41,361 bases of DNA from contig LUZA01000080.1 of assembly GCA_001603455.1 (NCBI GenBank), forward strand, positions 1-41,361. The letters run 5' to 3'. A model generated the notes under the pieces. It was not told the DNA's origin. It did not search any database and saw nothing but the letters and a program-made list of their open reading frames with translations. Below are positions 25,363 to 32,612 of this stretch, in pieces (positions within the stretch are counted from its first letter, which is position 1; each line of letters begins with the position of its first letter). This DNA is from Bacteroidales bacterium Bact_09. GTDB taxonomy: Bacteria > Bacteroidota > Bacteroidia > Bacteroidales > UBA932. The position numbers were made by a program, and so were the translations under genes.

Positions 25363-26553
25363 ATGATGTATCAAATTGGTGACGGGATAATTTCTCCACT
25401 TGGGGTAACCACAGAAGAGAATTATCAAGCCGTCAGAGCCGGTCTTACAGGAATACAGCAATTCCCTGCAGGATTCAGGGGGCTTTCCCATCCCATCCTG
25501 GCATCTTTGATAAGTCCCAGGGACCTGGAGAATCTTGCAGCTCCGTATTGCGGAGCCAGGACTCATATGATGTCACGTTACCGCCAGGCAATGTCCGCTG
25601 TTTTTGAATCTGCGGTATCCAACACCATGCCCGACATATACCATAACGAGATATTCACCAGCCGGCGTGTGGCATTGATCTTTTGTACCACAAAAGGCGA
25701 TGTTGACTCTTTCAGGGAATTGAGCGACCAGACAATAAATCCCAGATTGTATCCATGGCACGTACCACAGCGTATGATGGATGAGCTTAAATTGCCGGGC
25801 AAACCTTATGTGGTAATGAATTCAACTTTGTCCGGACTGCAGGCGCAGATAATGGCCAACCGTTTGTTATGCAAAGGCAGTCCTTACGATTTTGCGGTAA
25901 TCATAGGGGTTGAACTGATCAGTATGTTCACCATATTTATTTTAAGCGAGGTAGGCCTTATTACCGATAAAACCGTTAGACCTTACGATCAGGACGGTAC
26001 CGGGACCAATCCGGGAGAATCGGCCTCTTGTGCTATTTATGTGAGTGAAGAGAGATACCACAAAGACAGAAAATGCCTGAATATGCCCTCTGTTATTAAA
26101 TTTAAGAGCGGTGTGGTTATGACCGATCCCTGCAGCAGAAGGGATCCAAACCCGGAAGGGATCGCTTTGCAGCGGGCGATCAAAAAAGTGATGGCCGAAG
26201 AAAATGTGAGGAACCTTTCTTTTATCAATGTGCATAGTGTGGGGTTGAAGTCCTACGACAACATGACATCTATTGCTATAGAAAAAGCAGGCCTGCGGAA
26301 GATCCCTGTTAATTGTTTTGAAGGAAATTTTGGGCACAGTTCGGGTTCAACCAGTCTGATGAACAGCATACTTGGGGCCAAATCGCTCCAAAAGGGAGAG
26401 ATTCTGCCCACCCTGGGGTACAAAAACCACGGGGTTGATGGCCGGATATTGATCAACACACAGCTCAGAACCTCTCGTAAGCACAGTTTTTTAAACGTTT
26501 CTTCCGGGTTTGGAGGTGTGAACGCTGTTGCCTTATTCACCAAAGAAAAGTAG
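25363..26553 (+). CDS. Beta-ketoacyl synthase-like protein lacking the catalytic Cys
   Basis: The 396-residue protein (start ATG 25363, or 25366) has the thiolase/ketosynthase fold: 'GDGIISPLGVTTEENYQAVRAG', 'CTTKGDVDSF', 'INVHSVGLKSYDNMTS' and 'GNFGHSSGSTSLMNSILG'. The two histidine positions can be matched, but the nucleophile segment, normally of the N-A-C-x-S-G type, reads N-S-T-L-S-G, with Thr155 in place of Cys. It therefore resembles a chain-length factor or decarboxylating KS-like subunit more than a condensing enzyme. A second KS-like gene follows after 3 bp. Confidence 0.8.
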   Translation: MMYQIGDGIISPLGVTTEENYQAVRAGLTGIQQFPAGFRGLSHPILASLISPRDLENLAAPYCGARTHMMSRYRQAMSAVFESAVSNTMPDIYHNEIFTSRRVALIFCTTKGDVDSFRELSDQTINPRLYPWHVPQRMMDELKLPGKPYVVMNSTLSGLQAQIMANRLLCKGSPYDFAVIIGVELISMFTIFILSEVGLITDKTVRPYDQDGTGTNPGESASCAIYVSEERYHKDRKCLNMPSVIKFKSGVVMTDPCSRRDPNPEGIALQRAIKKVMAEENVRNLSFINVHSVGLKSYDNMTSIAIEKAGLRKIPVNCFEGNFGHSSGSTSLMNSILGAKSLQKGEILPTLGYKNHGVDGRILINTQLRTSRKHSFLNVSSGFGGVNAVALFTKEK

Positions 26554-26556
26554 ATC

Positions 26557-27192
26557 ATGCTCATAAAATCATACTGCCGGATAACCAATCATTCCATTAT
26601 TCTTGACGGAGACCGATTGCCGGACCTTGAAAAACACATAATGGGCCAAAAGGTGAAAGAAGACCTTGATCATGTTTTCTCCAGCATGGATGTGGATTAT
26701 CCTTCTTTCAGGAACATGGATGATTACAGCAAGCTGGGGTTCATTACTGCAGAATTGCTCATGAAACACAACGGGTTTGATGTTTGCCGGGAAAAACCCG
26801 ACATAGGTGTCATCATATATTCCCGTTCGGGATGCCTCGGCGCCGATTACAACCTGGTACGCGTGATGGAGGGACTGTCTGTGGACGACCAGGCTTACAT
26901 GCGTTCTATCCCCAATGCCATCTGCAGCGATATTGCCTGCAGGCACAGGATAGGGGGCGAGGTAGGCGTATATCTGTCCGATGGATTTATTTATGAACAA
27001 TTATTCAGGACGTGTTTCGGAACCTTCCAGACTGAACCAGGGTTGAATACGTTACTGGCAGGTTATGTGGAATGCTATGGAGGGTATGTTTCGTCGCTTT
27101 TATGCCTGCTTACCCGTTCTCCCCAGAACCCGCCTTTGGACTATGATCTGAGGGAAGAACGATTCTGTATTGAAATGTTGCGTATATACTGA
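26557..27192 (+). CDS. Short ketosynthase-like protein
   Basis: The 211-residue protein resembles part of a ketosynthase fold ('DYSKLGFITAELLMK', 'DIGVIIYSRSGCLGADYNL', 'PNAICSDIACRHRIGGEVGVYLSDGF') but is half the usual length and has no recognisable Cys-His-His triad. It lies between the longer KS-like gene and an acyltransferase, with gaps of 3 and 6 bp, so it probably forms a complex with its neighbour. Assignment rests on weak motif similarity and context. Confidence 0.6.
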   Translation: MLIKSYCRITNHSIILDGDRLPDLEKHIMGQKVKEDLDHVFSSMDVDYPSFRNMDDYSKLGFITAELLMKHNGFDVCREKPDIGVIIYSRSGCLGADYNLVRVMEGLSVDDQAYMRSIPNAICSDIACRHRIGGEVGVYLSDGFIYEQLFRTCFGTFQTEPGLNTLLAGYVECYGGYVSSLLCLLTRSPQNPPLDYDLREERFCIEMLRIY

Positions 27193-27198
27193 TCAGTC

Positions 27199-28644
27199 GT
27201 GATAGAAGATTTCCCTGAACATTTAAGACCTTATACAGACAAGGAGATACCCGCTGCCATGCAGCGGATCGCAGCTCATAAATATTTTCCACAGGTAGCA
27301 GAAATCATTTTTCCCGGAATCACTCCAGAGCAGGCTATCACTAAAGTATTGTCCGTAAAGACCGTTTGCCAATTCCAAATGGAGTGGATGTATGCTTTCA
27401 ATCAGCGTGTCATTCAAACCACTCTGGAAAGTTTTACATACCATATCAGCCCCCTGATAAAACCAGGAACAGGATACCTGTACATATCCAATCACCGGGA
27501 CATCATCCTGGATTCATCTTTATTGCAGATGGTTCTGGTATTCAATAACCTGCCAACCAGCATGATCACCTATGGGGACAATCTGCTGGTCAACCAGCTG
27601 GCAGAAGACATCGCGCGGTCAAACAAAATGTTCAAAGTGGTACGTCAGGGTAATAAGAGGGAGTTGTTCAAGAATTCATTATTATTAAGTGAATTCATGC
27701 GAAGTTGCGTACGTCATGGGGATTCTTGCTGGATAGCCCAGCGCAACGGCAGGACAAAAGATGGACTGGACAAAACTTCAAAGGCTCTTGTAAAAATGAT
27801 GGCCATGAGCGGCAACCGTAACGATCCCGTAGAAAATTACGCTGCGTTGAACATCGTCCCTGTTTCCATTTCCTATGAATACGAGCCGTGCGATTACCTG
27901 AAAACAAGGGAACTTTTATTAGGTGCCCATGGAAAAATCTATAAAAAAGAGGAAGGCGAAGACCTGAACAGTATGCTAACCGGGATCATTCAATGGAAAG
28001 GCAAAGTCCACATCCATTTGGGCGATCCCCTTACACGTGACGACCTGGAACCCTACTGCAATGAAGATTTCAATTCCTTTACAGCCAGTCTTTCTGAGCT
28101 CATAGACAAAAGGATCTACAAGGGATACAAATGCTTCCCCTCTAATTATATAGCTTACGACCTTCTGCAAGGCGAGGTTGCCGGCGGTGGTGGCACTGCC
28201 AGTGATACGGTCCAAATCATTGCCGGCAGCTCTGCTTTCAGCACTGCCAGCGAGACTCCTCATGGTACTGCTCAAGATACTTCTAGTGGCATTGCCGGCA
28301 GCTCTGTTCAAGGTATTACCTGCAGCTCTGTCCATGGCATTGACAGCAGTTCTGCTCGAGGTACTGCTCAAGATACTGCTCGAGGTTTCGCCCACAGTAT
28401 TACTTTAGGTGAGCATTATTCTGTCCAGGAGAAAGCCGCCTTTTTAAAGCGGTTGAAGAAAATCACAGATCCATCTCTGATATTATCACAAAAATCCATT
28501 GAAGGGCTTCCCCGGATCGATTTCAATAAACTAACTGCAGAAGAATATGCAAAAGCCCGCCAAATTTTTCTGAACATTTATGCCAATCCGGTATGCAGTG
28601 CCCGGGAATCTCCGAGATTCTGCGCCATTCAGCCAATATCTTAA
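27199..28644 (+). CDS. 1-acyl-glycerol-3-phosphate-type acyltransferase with repeat insert
   Basis: The 481-residue protein starts at GTG 27199. The acyltransferase core includes 'GYLYISNHRDIILDSSLL' (acceptor-site NH...D), 'WIAQRNGRTKDGLDKTSKALVKMM' and 'LNIVPVSISYEYEPCDYLKTREL'. This fits the large LPLAT-like proteins of Bacteroidota. From about residue 327 to 405 there is a Ser/Thr/Gly/Ala-rich insert of 8-residue repeats that is not part of the fold. The last 16 residues are encoded by one arm of a 28-bp inverted repeat. With the KS-like pair it suggests synthesis of a special lipid (inference). Confidence 0.8.
   Translation: MIEDFPEHLRPYTDKEIPAAMQRIAAHKYFPQVAEIIFPGITPEQAITKVLSVKTVCQFQMEWMYAFNQRVIQTTLESFTYHISPLIKPGTGYLYISNHRDIILDSSLLQMVLVFNNLPTSMITYGDNLLVNQLAEDIARSNKMFKVVRQGNKRELFKNSLLLSEFMRSCVRHGDSCWIAQRNGRTKDGLDKTSKALVKMMAMSGNRNDPVENYAALNIVPVSISYEYEPCDYLKTRELLLGAHGKIYKKEEGEDLNSMLTGIIQWKGKVHIHLGDPLTRDDLEPYCNEDFNSFTASLSELIDKRIYKGYKCFPSNYIAYDLLQGEVAGGGGTASDTVQIIAGSSAFSTASETPHGTAQDTSSGIAGSSVQGITCSSVHGIDSSSARGTAQDTARGFAHSITLGEHYSVQEKAAFLKRLKKITDPSLILSQKSIEGLPRIDFNKLTAEEYAKARQIFLNIYANPVCSARESPRFCAIQPIS
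28264..28404 (+). repeat. 24-bp tandem repeat in the acyltransferase gene
   Basis: Five 24-bp units start at 28264, 28288, 28312, 28336 and 28360, with a diverged sixth at 28384. They encode G-[TI]-x-x-[DS]-[TS]-x-x octapeptides such as GTAQDTSS and GIDSSSAR. Further degenerate units precede 28264. Units 1 and 5 share 18 of their first bases, so copies have been shuffled or duplicated. Confidence 0.85.
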
Positions 28645-28720
28645 CGCTAACATACTCTAATTTAGCACAATGCTTATTTTAGTATTGACAAGTGGCGCAG
28701 AATCTCGGAGATTCCCGGGC
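28600..28720. repeat. 28-bp perfect inverted repeat at convergent gene ends (dispersed element copies 2 and 3)
   Basis: The arm 28600-28627 is the exact reverse complement of 28693-28720, with 65 bp between. Each arm contains GAATCTC-C-GAGATTC (or its complement with central G), followed by TGCGCCA. One arm lies in the last codons of the acyltransferase gene, the other in the last codons of cutC on the opposite strand. Transcripts from either side would fold into a long hairpin, so it may act as a bidirectional terminator. The same core occurs at 10731 in the TonB receptor gene. Confidence 0.92.
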
Positions 28721-29615
28721 GCTCGGAAAGGTGTATGGCAGGCACCCGGGTTTGTTCCACAATTTTTGCCACATTATTTATGTTGACACCTTTGCCGGCC
28801 ATAATTGTGATCCTTCCGGCGGCTTTATCTACAAGTTGTTTTAAAAGGGAGATACCTTCTTCTGCCGTAGGGGCGTGTCCTGAGGTCAGTAAGGTGTGAA
28901 AGCCCAGGTTTATGATTTGTTCAAGTGTCCCCAGGGAATCAGTGCATTCATCAAATGCCCGGTGAAATACTATCCTTAGAGGCCGGTAACCGGTTGCAAT
29001 CCCTGTGTCCGGCCGGTCGGCATAGTAAGCCGCAGATACCCGATTGGTAGCAGTTTCCAGTACCTCGGAGCTGTTCAGGGTCCCGGGACCGGTGGCAGCA
29101 CGGATCATTTGCCGGAGGGCAGGCAGGTCAGGATGGCCTTCCTGGGTTAGTGCGCCGATGACAACACCTCGGACCCCGGCCTCGCGGCACAGACGGATGC
29201 TTTGGCACATCTGGTCCACCTCGGCCTGTGAATAATAAAAATCTCCGGGGCGGCACCGGATAAGCACGTGGGCGCGGTCCAGAAAGCTTTTGCCCGATAG
29301 CTGTAAGGGGTCATCGGAGGTGCTCAAACCGGCGGTGATTTCACGGTCGGAGGGGGGGGCAAACGCGTTTTGACGAGACGGACCGCCTGGAGAGGGCGAG
29401 GCTTGGTGTGGAGGACCGCCTGAAGAGGGCGAGGCTTGGTGTGAACCGTCTGGAGAGGGTGTGCCGAGGGATGGGTCGTCGCACAGTCGGGAGAGCCAGG
29501 TGGGGGTCAGGCCTCCGCATTCCAGGTTCGAACAAAGCTCGACTCGGTGTGCTCCTGCCTGTAACATCTCCTGTGCGCTTTCAATGCTTGTGCAACATGC
29601 TTCAAGTAGGGTCAT
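28674..29615 (-). CDS. cutC: CutC-family protein with two inserts
   Basis: The 313-residue protein has the CutC TIM-barrel signatures 'LLEACCTSIESAQEMLQAGAHRVELCSNLECGGLTP', 'HVLIRCRPGDFYYSQAEVDQM', 'GVVIGALTQEG', 'FHRAFDECTDSLGTLE' and 'LLTSGHAPTAEEGISLL'. CutC has been linked to copper homeostasis, but its biochemical role is unsettled. Family members are usually about 245 residues. The excess comes from a Ser/Pro/Gly-rich insert at about 48-110, containing 11-residue repeats, and a second insert near 170-205 before the FHRAFD strand. The C-terminal 'ISEILRHL' is encoded by a dispersed palindrome. Confidence 0.88.
   Translation of the reverse strand: MTLLEACCTSIESAQEMLQAGAHRVELCSNLECGGLTPTWLSRLCDDPSLGTPSPDGSHQASPSSGGPPHQASPSPGGPSRQNAFAPPSDREITAGLSTSDDPLQLSGKSFLDRAHVLIRCRPGDFYYSQAEVDQMCQSIRLCREAGVRGVVIGALTQEGHPDLPALRQMIRAATGPGTLNSSEVLETATNRVSAAYYADRPDTGIATGYRPLRIVFHRAFDECTDSLGTLEQIINLGFHTLLTSGHAPTAEEGISLLKQLVDKAAGRITIMAGKGVNINNVAKIVEQTRVPAIHLSERPGISEILRHLSILK
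29381..29465 (-). repeat. 33-bp tandem repeat in cutC
   Basis: Units beginning at 29381 and 29414 share GACCGCCTG-A-GAGGGCGAGGCTTGGTGTG apart from one or two bases, and a third, diverged unit follows at about 29444. They encode 11-residue H-Q-A-S-P-S-x-G-G-P-x repeats. The unit contains GGCTTGGTG, also found in the palindromic elements near trkH; this may be coincidence. Confidence 0.8.
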
Positions 29616-29646
29616 TTTTAAGGGTCTTCAAGGATTTAAGGAAAAA

Positions 29647-29654
29647 CAAATTTA
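29647..29654 (-). promoter_or_regulatory. -7 promoter box (TAAATTTG) for cutC
   Basis: The minus strand reads TAAATTTG, 31 bp upstream of the cutC ATG at 29615. No -33 motif is seen at 19-21 bp. Confidence 0.45.
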
Positions 29655-29671
29655 AAAAAAATGTAGAGTTT

Positions 29672-29702
29672 TTTGCAGTTAATAAATTTATGGCTACTTT
29701 TG
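29672..29702 (+). promoter_or_regulatory. Complete promoter of tRNA-Lys (TTTG-N19-TACTTTTG)
   Basis: TTTG at 29672-29675 and TACTTTTG at 29695-29702 are exactly 19 bp apart, the Bacteroidota consensus for the primary sigma factor. The tRNA begins 9 bases after the box. Confidence 0.85.
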
Positions 29703-29710
29703 CAGCCCCT

Positions 29711-29783
29711 GATTCGTTAGCTCAGTAGGTAGAGCACAACACTTTTAATGTTGGGGTCCTGGGTTCGAGCCCCAGACGGATCA
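29711..29783 (+). tRNA. tRNA-Lys (anticodon TTT)
   Basis: The 73-nt sequence folds as a cloverleaf: acceptor arm GATTCGT with ACGGATC (one G-U pair), D-arm TAGCTCAGTAGGTAGAGCA, anticodon stem CAACA/TGTTG with loop CTTTTAA, and T-arm with GGTTCGAGCC. The anticodon UUU reads lysine codons AAA and AAG. The 3' CCA is not encoded. Confidence 0.98.
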
Positions 29784-29787
29784 CGGT

Positions 29788-29812
29788 AAAGCCGGCTATT
29801 TGTCGGCTTTTT
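29788..29812 (+). terminator. Rho-independent terminator after tRNA-Lys
   Basis: AAAGCCGGC and GTCGGCTTT form a stem around a TATTT loop, followed by further T residues, 5 bp after the tRNA. The first palindromic repeat copy begins 6 bp downstream. Confidence 0.85.
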
Positions 29813-29818
29813 TGGTTT

Positions 29819-29968
29819 CCGAGCCCGGCTTGGTGCGCAACAAAACCAGCTCCCGAGCCCGGCTTGGTGCGCAACAAGAAAGCGGGCACGTTTCTATATA
29901 TCTGGTTTTCAGACGTTTAAATGTCTATGCAAAAAAGAGTTGCGCACCAAGCGCGGTTTGGGAAAGCG
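29819..29968 (+). repeat. REPIN-like palindromic element, copy A (with an extra half unit)
   Basis: The full element has arms CTTGGTGCGCAAC (29863-29875) and GTTGCGCACCAAG (29939-29951), perfect over 13 bp and 89 bp from end to end. The left arm is preceded by CCGAGCC-C-GGCTTGG, itself a near-palindrome. A duplicated left half, 25 bp identical, starts 34 bp earlier at 29819. The internal part contains a small hairpin (AGAC...GTCT). No coding capacity is evident. It occupies the space between tRNA-Lys and trkH. Confidence 0.88.
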
Positions 29969-29993
29969 GTGAATAACAGATGTAAAATTTATC

Positions 29994-30001
29994 TATATTT
30001 G
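29994..30001 (+). promoter_or_regulatory. -7 promoter box (TATATTTG) for trkH
   Basis: TATATTTG predicts a start near 30008 and a leader of about 31 nt before the ATG at 30039. It lies 26 bp after the palindromic element. A -33 TTTG at the right spacing is not seen. Confidence 0.55.
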
Positions 30002-30038
30002 ACGTCGGATCTTTAGAACAGATCTTATGGAATGAGCT

Positions 30039-31430
30039 ATGAAAAAGAGACTTATAAAATTTCGTGAGAAAAGTCTGCGTTTTTTTAAGTACGATTTTGA
30101 GACCATCCTGACTTTTGGGATCAAATTAGATCAGCCGTACCTCAGGTTATCTGTGGGTTACTTGTCTTATATCATTTTTGGAGCGCTTTTGCTTACGCTT
30201 CCGTTTATGCGGAGAGAACCTGTGGGTTTTTTGGACAACCTATTTACAGCTACATCGGCGGTATCTACCACAGGACTTGTAACGGTGGACATGGCCATGA
30301 ACTATAATCTAACCGGTCAGATTATTGTCCTATTTCTTATCCAGTTAGGCGGTTTAGGCTATATGACAGTTAGTTCCTTTGTTATGCTTAAGCTGACCAA
30401 GCATTTTACGATGATAAAAAAGCGTGTGCTTCAGGCCGAGTTTTCAGTACCGGGAGATTTAGATATAAAAAATCTGGTACCAAATATCGTGGGATTTACT
30501 TTTATTTTCGAAGCGGCAGGAGCTCTCCTTTTATATCTTTTTTTTAGGTCGAGCGGAGCGGACAATCCCCTCTGGAGCGCCATATTCCATAGCGTCTCGG
30601 CTTTCTGTACGGCCGGATTCAGCATTTATTCAGATAATCTGGTCCAGTTTGACACCAACATAGGAGTCAACCTGGTCATAATGGTTCTGTGTTATGCCGG
30701 CGCCATGGGATATATTGTTATGTATGATCTGTGGAAACGAATAAGGATAAGGAAACACAAGATCAGTTTCACAACAAAGGTGATTGCATTCGTGACACTC
30801 ATCCTGACCGTATTCGGCACAACAGAATTGTTTCTGTTCGAGCCGGGCATCAGGCATTTTTCCTGTTTTGACAGGTTTTTGATTTCACTATTCCAAACGA
30901 TGTCTGCCCTTACAACGGTTGGCTATAATACGGTGAACGTCGGAGGTTTCCTGCCTATCTCGTTGATGACCATAACGCTTATTATGTACTTTGGCGCGTC
31001 GCCTTCGGGTACCGGCGGGGGTCTGAAATCTACAACAACATCTGCCGTTTTTGCATACGTTAAAAGCAAGCTAAGCCAACAGCGTGATACCTATTTGTTT
31101 AAACACAGGATCCCGTCCTATAGGGTGGACAGTGCCCTAACCACAGTTTTGCTCTATTCTTTTGTCTTGCTTGTTGGTTCCTATCTTTTGGCTGCCACCG
31201 AGCGTGACACCAGTTATATAAAACTGATCTTCGAGGCAGGATCTGCTCTCGGTACGGTGGGCCTTTCCACCGGGATCACTGCGGATTTATCGGCTTGGAG
31301 CAAGGTCATATTGATTTTCCTGATGTATATAGGCCGAGTCGGAGTCCTGACGATCGGATACTCTATGCTCCTGAGAATGAGAGCCCGCACCAAACTGATC
31401 GGTGGGGCCGAGACTGACCTTGCTATATAG
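30039..31430 (+). CDS. trkH: TrkH/KtrB-type potassium transporter subunit
   Basis: The 463-residue protein carries four membrane-pore-membrane repeats with selectivity-filter-like glycine segments: 'TATSAVSTTGLVTVD', 'HSVSAFCTAGFSIYSDN', 'QTMSALTTVGYNTVN' and 'EAGSALGTVGLSTGI'. These fit the K+ pore of the TrkH/KtrB superfamily. The length is closer to KtrB than to enterobacterial TrkH. The regulatory RCK subunit (TrkA/KtrA) that normally accompanies it is not adjacent on either side. The stop codon lies 15 bp before copy B of the palindromic element. Confidence 0.92.
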   Translation: MKKRLIKFREKSLRFFKYDFETILTFGIKLDQPYLRLSVGYLSYIIFGALLLTLPFMRREPVGFLDNLFTATSAVSTTGLVTVDMAMNYNLTGQIIVLFLIQLGGLGYMTVSSFVMLKLTKHFTMIKKRVLQAEFSVPGDLDIKNLVPNIVGFTFIFEAAGALLLYLFFRSSGADNPLWSAIFHSVSAFCTAGFSIYSDNLVQFDTNIGVNLVIMVLCYAGAMGYIVMYDLWKRIRIRKHKISFTTKVIAFVTLILTVFGTTELFLFEPGIRHFSCFDRFLISLFQTMSALTTVGYNTVNVGGFLPISLMTITLIMYFGASPSGTGGGLKSTTTSAVFAYVKSKLSQQRDTYLFKHRIPSYRVDSALTTVLLYSFVLLVGSYLLAATERDTSYIKLIFEAGSALGTVGLSTGITADLSAWSKVILIFLMYIGRVGVLTIGYSMLLRMRARTKLIGGAETDLAI

Positions 31431-31445
31431 GGGCAGCCCCGGGCG

Positions 31446-31567
31446 CGCTTTCCGAGTCCGGCTTGGTGCGCAACAAGAAAGCAGGCGCGTTTCCATATAT
31501 CTGGTTTTCAGATGTCTGAATATCTATGCAAAAAAGAGTTGCGCACCAAGCGCGGTTTGGGAAAGCG
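31446..31567 (+). repeat. REPIN-like palindromic element, copy B
   Basis: Arms CTTGGTGCGCAAC at 31462-31474 and GTTGCGCACCAAG at 31538-31550 are again 89 bp from end to end. The inverted repeat extends outward with mismatches to CGCTTTCC (31446-31453) and GGAAAGCG (31560-31567). The internal sequence matches copy A at about nine of ten positions. It begins 15 bp after the trkH stop, so it may also fold in the trkH mRNA and end transcription. Confidence 0.9.
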
Positions 31568-31584
31568 TGCAGGCACAAATGGTG

Positions 31585-31627
31585 TAGCGCACCAGACTCG
31601 GCTTGGAGGGGTGGGCTTGGAGGGGTG
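31585..31627 (+). repeat. Fragments of the palindromic element and a 14-bp tandem repeat
   Basis: AGCGCACCAGACTCGGCTTGG resembles fused element ends. It runs into GGCTTGGAGGGGTG repeated twice (31600-31613 and 31614-31627). The second GGCTTGG supplies the TTG that sits 20 bp upstream of the RAYT -7 box. Confidence 0.65.
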
Positions 31628-31647
31628 AAAAGAATTTTATATTTTTG
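31617..31647 (+). promoter_or_regulatory. Promoter of the RAYT gene (TTG-N20-TATTTTTG)
   Basis: TATTTTTG at 31640-31647 matches TAnnTTTG, and TTG at 31617-31619 is 20 bp upstream. Predicted transcript start is near 31654, so the mRNA leader contains all three 32-bp repeats. The -33 part lies within an element-derived repeat. Confidence 0.6.
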
Positions 31648-31657
31648 TATAGCTCTA

Positions 31658-31753
31658 AAAGTTGGGATGGATATGAAGCGTAAGATTTGAAAGTTGGGAT
31701 GGATATGAAGCGTAAGATTTGAAAGTTGGGATGGATATGAAGCGTAAGATTTG
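31658..31753 (+). repeat. Perfect 3 x 32-bp tandem repeat over the RAYT start site
   Basis: Three identical, contiguous 32-bp units occupy 31658-31689, 31690-31721 and 31722-31753. Each contains GGATGGATATGAAGCGTAAG, i.e. two in-frame ATGs with an identical upstream context. In units 1 and 2 the frame meets TGA after MKRKI (stops at 31688-31690 and 31720-31722). Only unit 3 continues into the transposase. Because 32 is not divisible by three, each unit acts as a separate closed minicistron. Confidence 0.93.
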
Positions 31754-32612
31754 GCATATAAGTGTGCAGGGAAACGGTGGGCAGAGTGTGTTTCTGACAA
31801 ATGGTGATATTCTTCACGCCATTGATCTTCTGGGAGTTTTAAGTGTTTATTACGGGATTAAAGTTTGGGCTTATGATTTTATGTCCAATCATTATCATTT
31901 GATAATTGAGTGCGATAATCCTCAATATTTTATGCAAGCTTTTAGACAAAGTTATACGAGATATTTTAATACTGTTCATAATTCTTTCGGTTCTGTCGGC
32001 CGTTATGGATATAGCGCAGGTTTGTTGAATAGTCCCGAAAAGCTTGTGGCGAAGTTGATATATGTCCTTAGAAATTCTGTACGTCACAAGTTACAGTCGC
32101 ATCCGTATGTAGATCCGTACAATTCAGCTAAATACTATTTCTCTGAAGATCAGCGCATCAAGTGGCCGACGTTGAAACCAGCAGGTCCGAACTCAAAGTT
32201 GTCGCATTCTCACAAGATGATCCCTGAACATTTTCTGATCGATAAAAACGGACATATTTTTACACGTAGTTTTCTGCAATACAGAAAGGTGGAGGCTTGC
32301 TTCCAATCATATGCCAAGTTTATGAGTATGATAAGCAATCCAACGGATAAGGAGTTGGCAGAAGAAGAGGACAGGCAGCTTGATGACAAAAGAAACTATG
32401 TCAAAAATACTTGTGTAAAGATCACCGATCTTCAACTTAGCGAAATGATAATCAACAATATAAAACCAAATACTATTGCTTCATTGTCACATACCGAGAT
32501 CGTATCCATTGCACGGTATTTCCGAAACAATTATCCTGTTTCGGTACGCCAGTTAAGCCGGGTTTTTGGGATCCCCGAATCCACACTCCGATGGAGGATG
32601 CGGTGCAGCTGA
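31737..32612 (+). CDS. REP-associated tyrosine transposase (RAYT, Y1/IS200-like)
   Basis: The 291-residue protein (ATG 31737; ATG 31731 is also in frame) belongs to the Y1 HUH transposase superfamily, TnpA-REP branch. The metal-binding HUH motif is His52-Tyr53-His54 in 'FMSNHYHLIIE', and the likely nucleophile is Tyr109 in 'KLIYVLRNSVRHKL', the position of the Y-I-H-x-N-P motif of RAYTs. The C-terminus (about 269-291) has a helix-turn-helix-like 'SVRQLSRVFGIPESTLRW'. RAYTs are single-copy, domesticated relatives of IS200/IS605 transposases that act on REP palindromes. Copies B and C of a palindromic element lie on each side, the latter overlapping the stop. The gene looks more AT-rich than its neighbours. 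Confidence 0.9.
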   Translation: MKRKIWHISVQGNGGQSVFLTNGDILHAIDLLGVLSVYYGIKVWAYDFMSNHYHLIIECDNPQYFMQAFRQSYTRYFNTVHNSFGSVGRYGYSAGLLNSPEKLVAKLIYVLRNSVRHKLQSHPYVDPYNSAKYYFSEDQRIKWPTLKPAGPNSKLSHSHKMIPEHFLIDKNGHIFTRSFLQYRKVEACFQSYAKFMSMISNPTDKELAEEEDRQLDDKRNYVKNTCVKITDLQLSEMIINNIKPNTIASLSHTEIVSIARYFRNNYPVSVRQLSRVFGIPESTLRWRMRCS

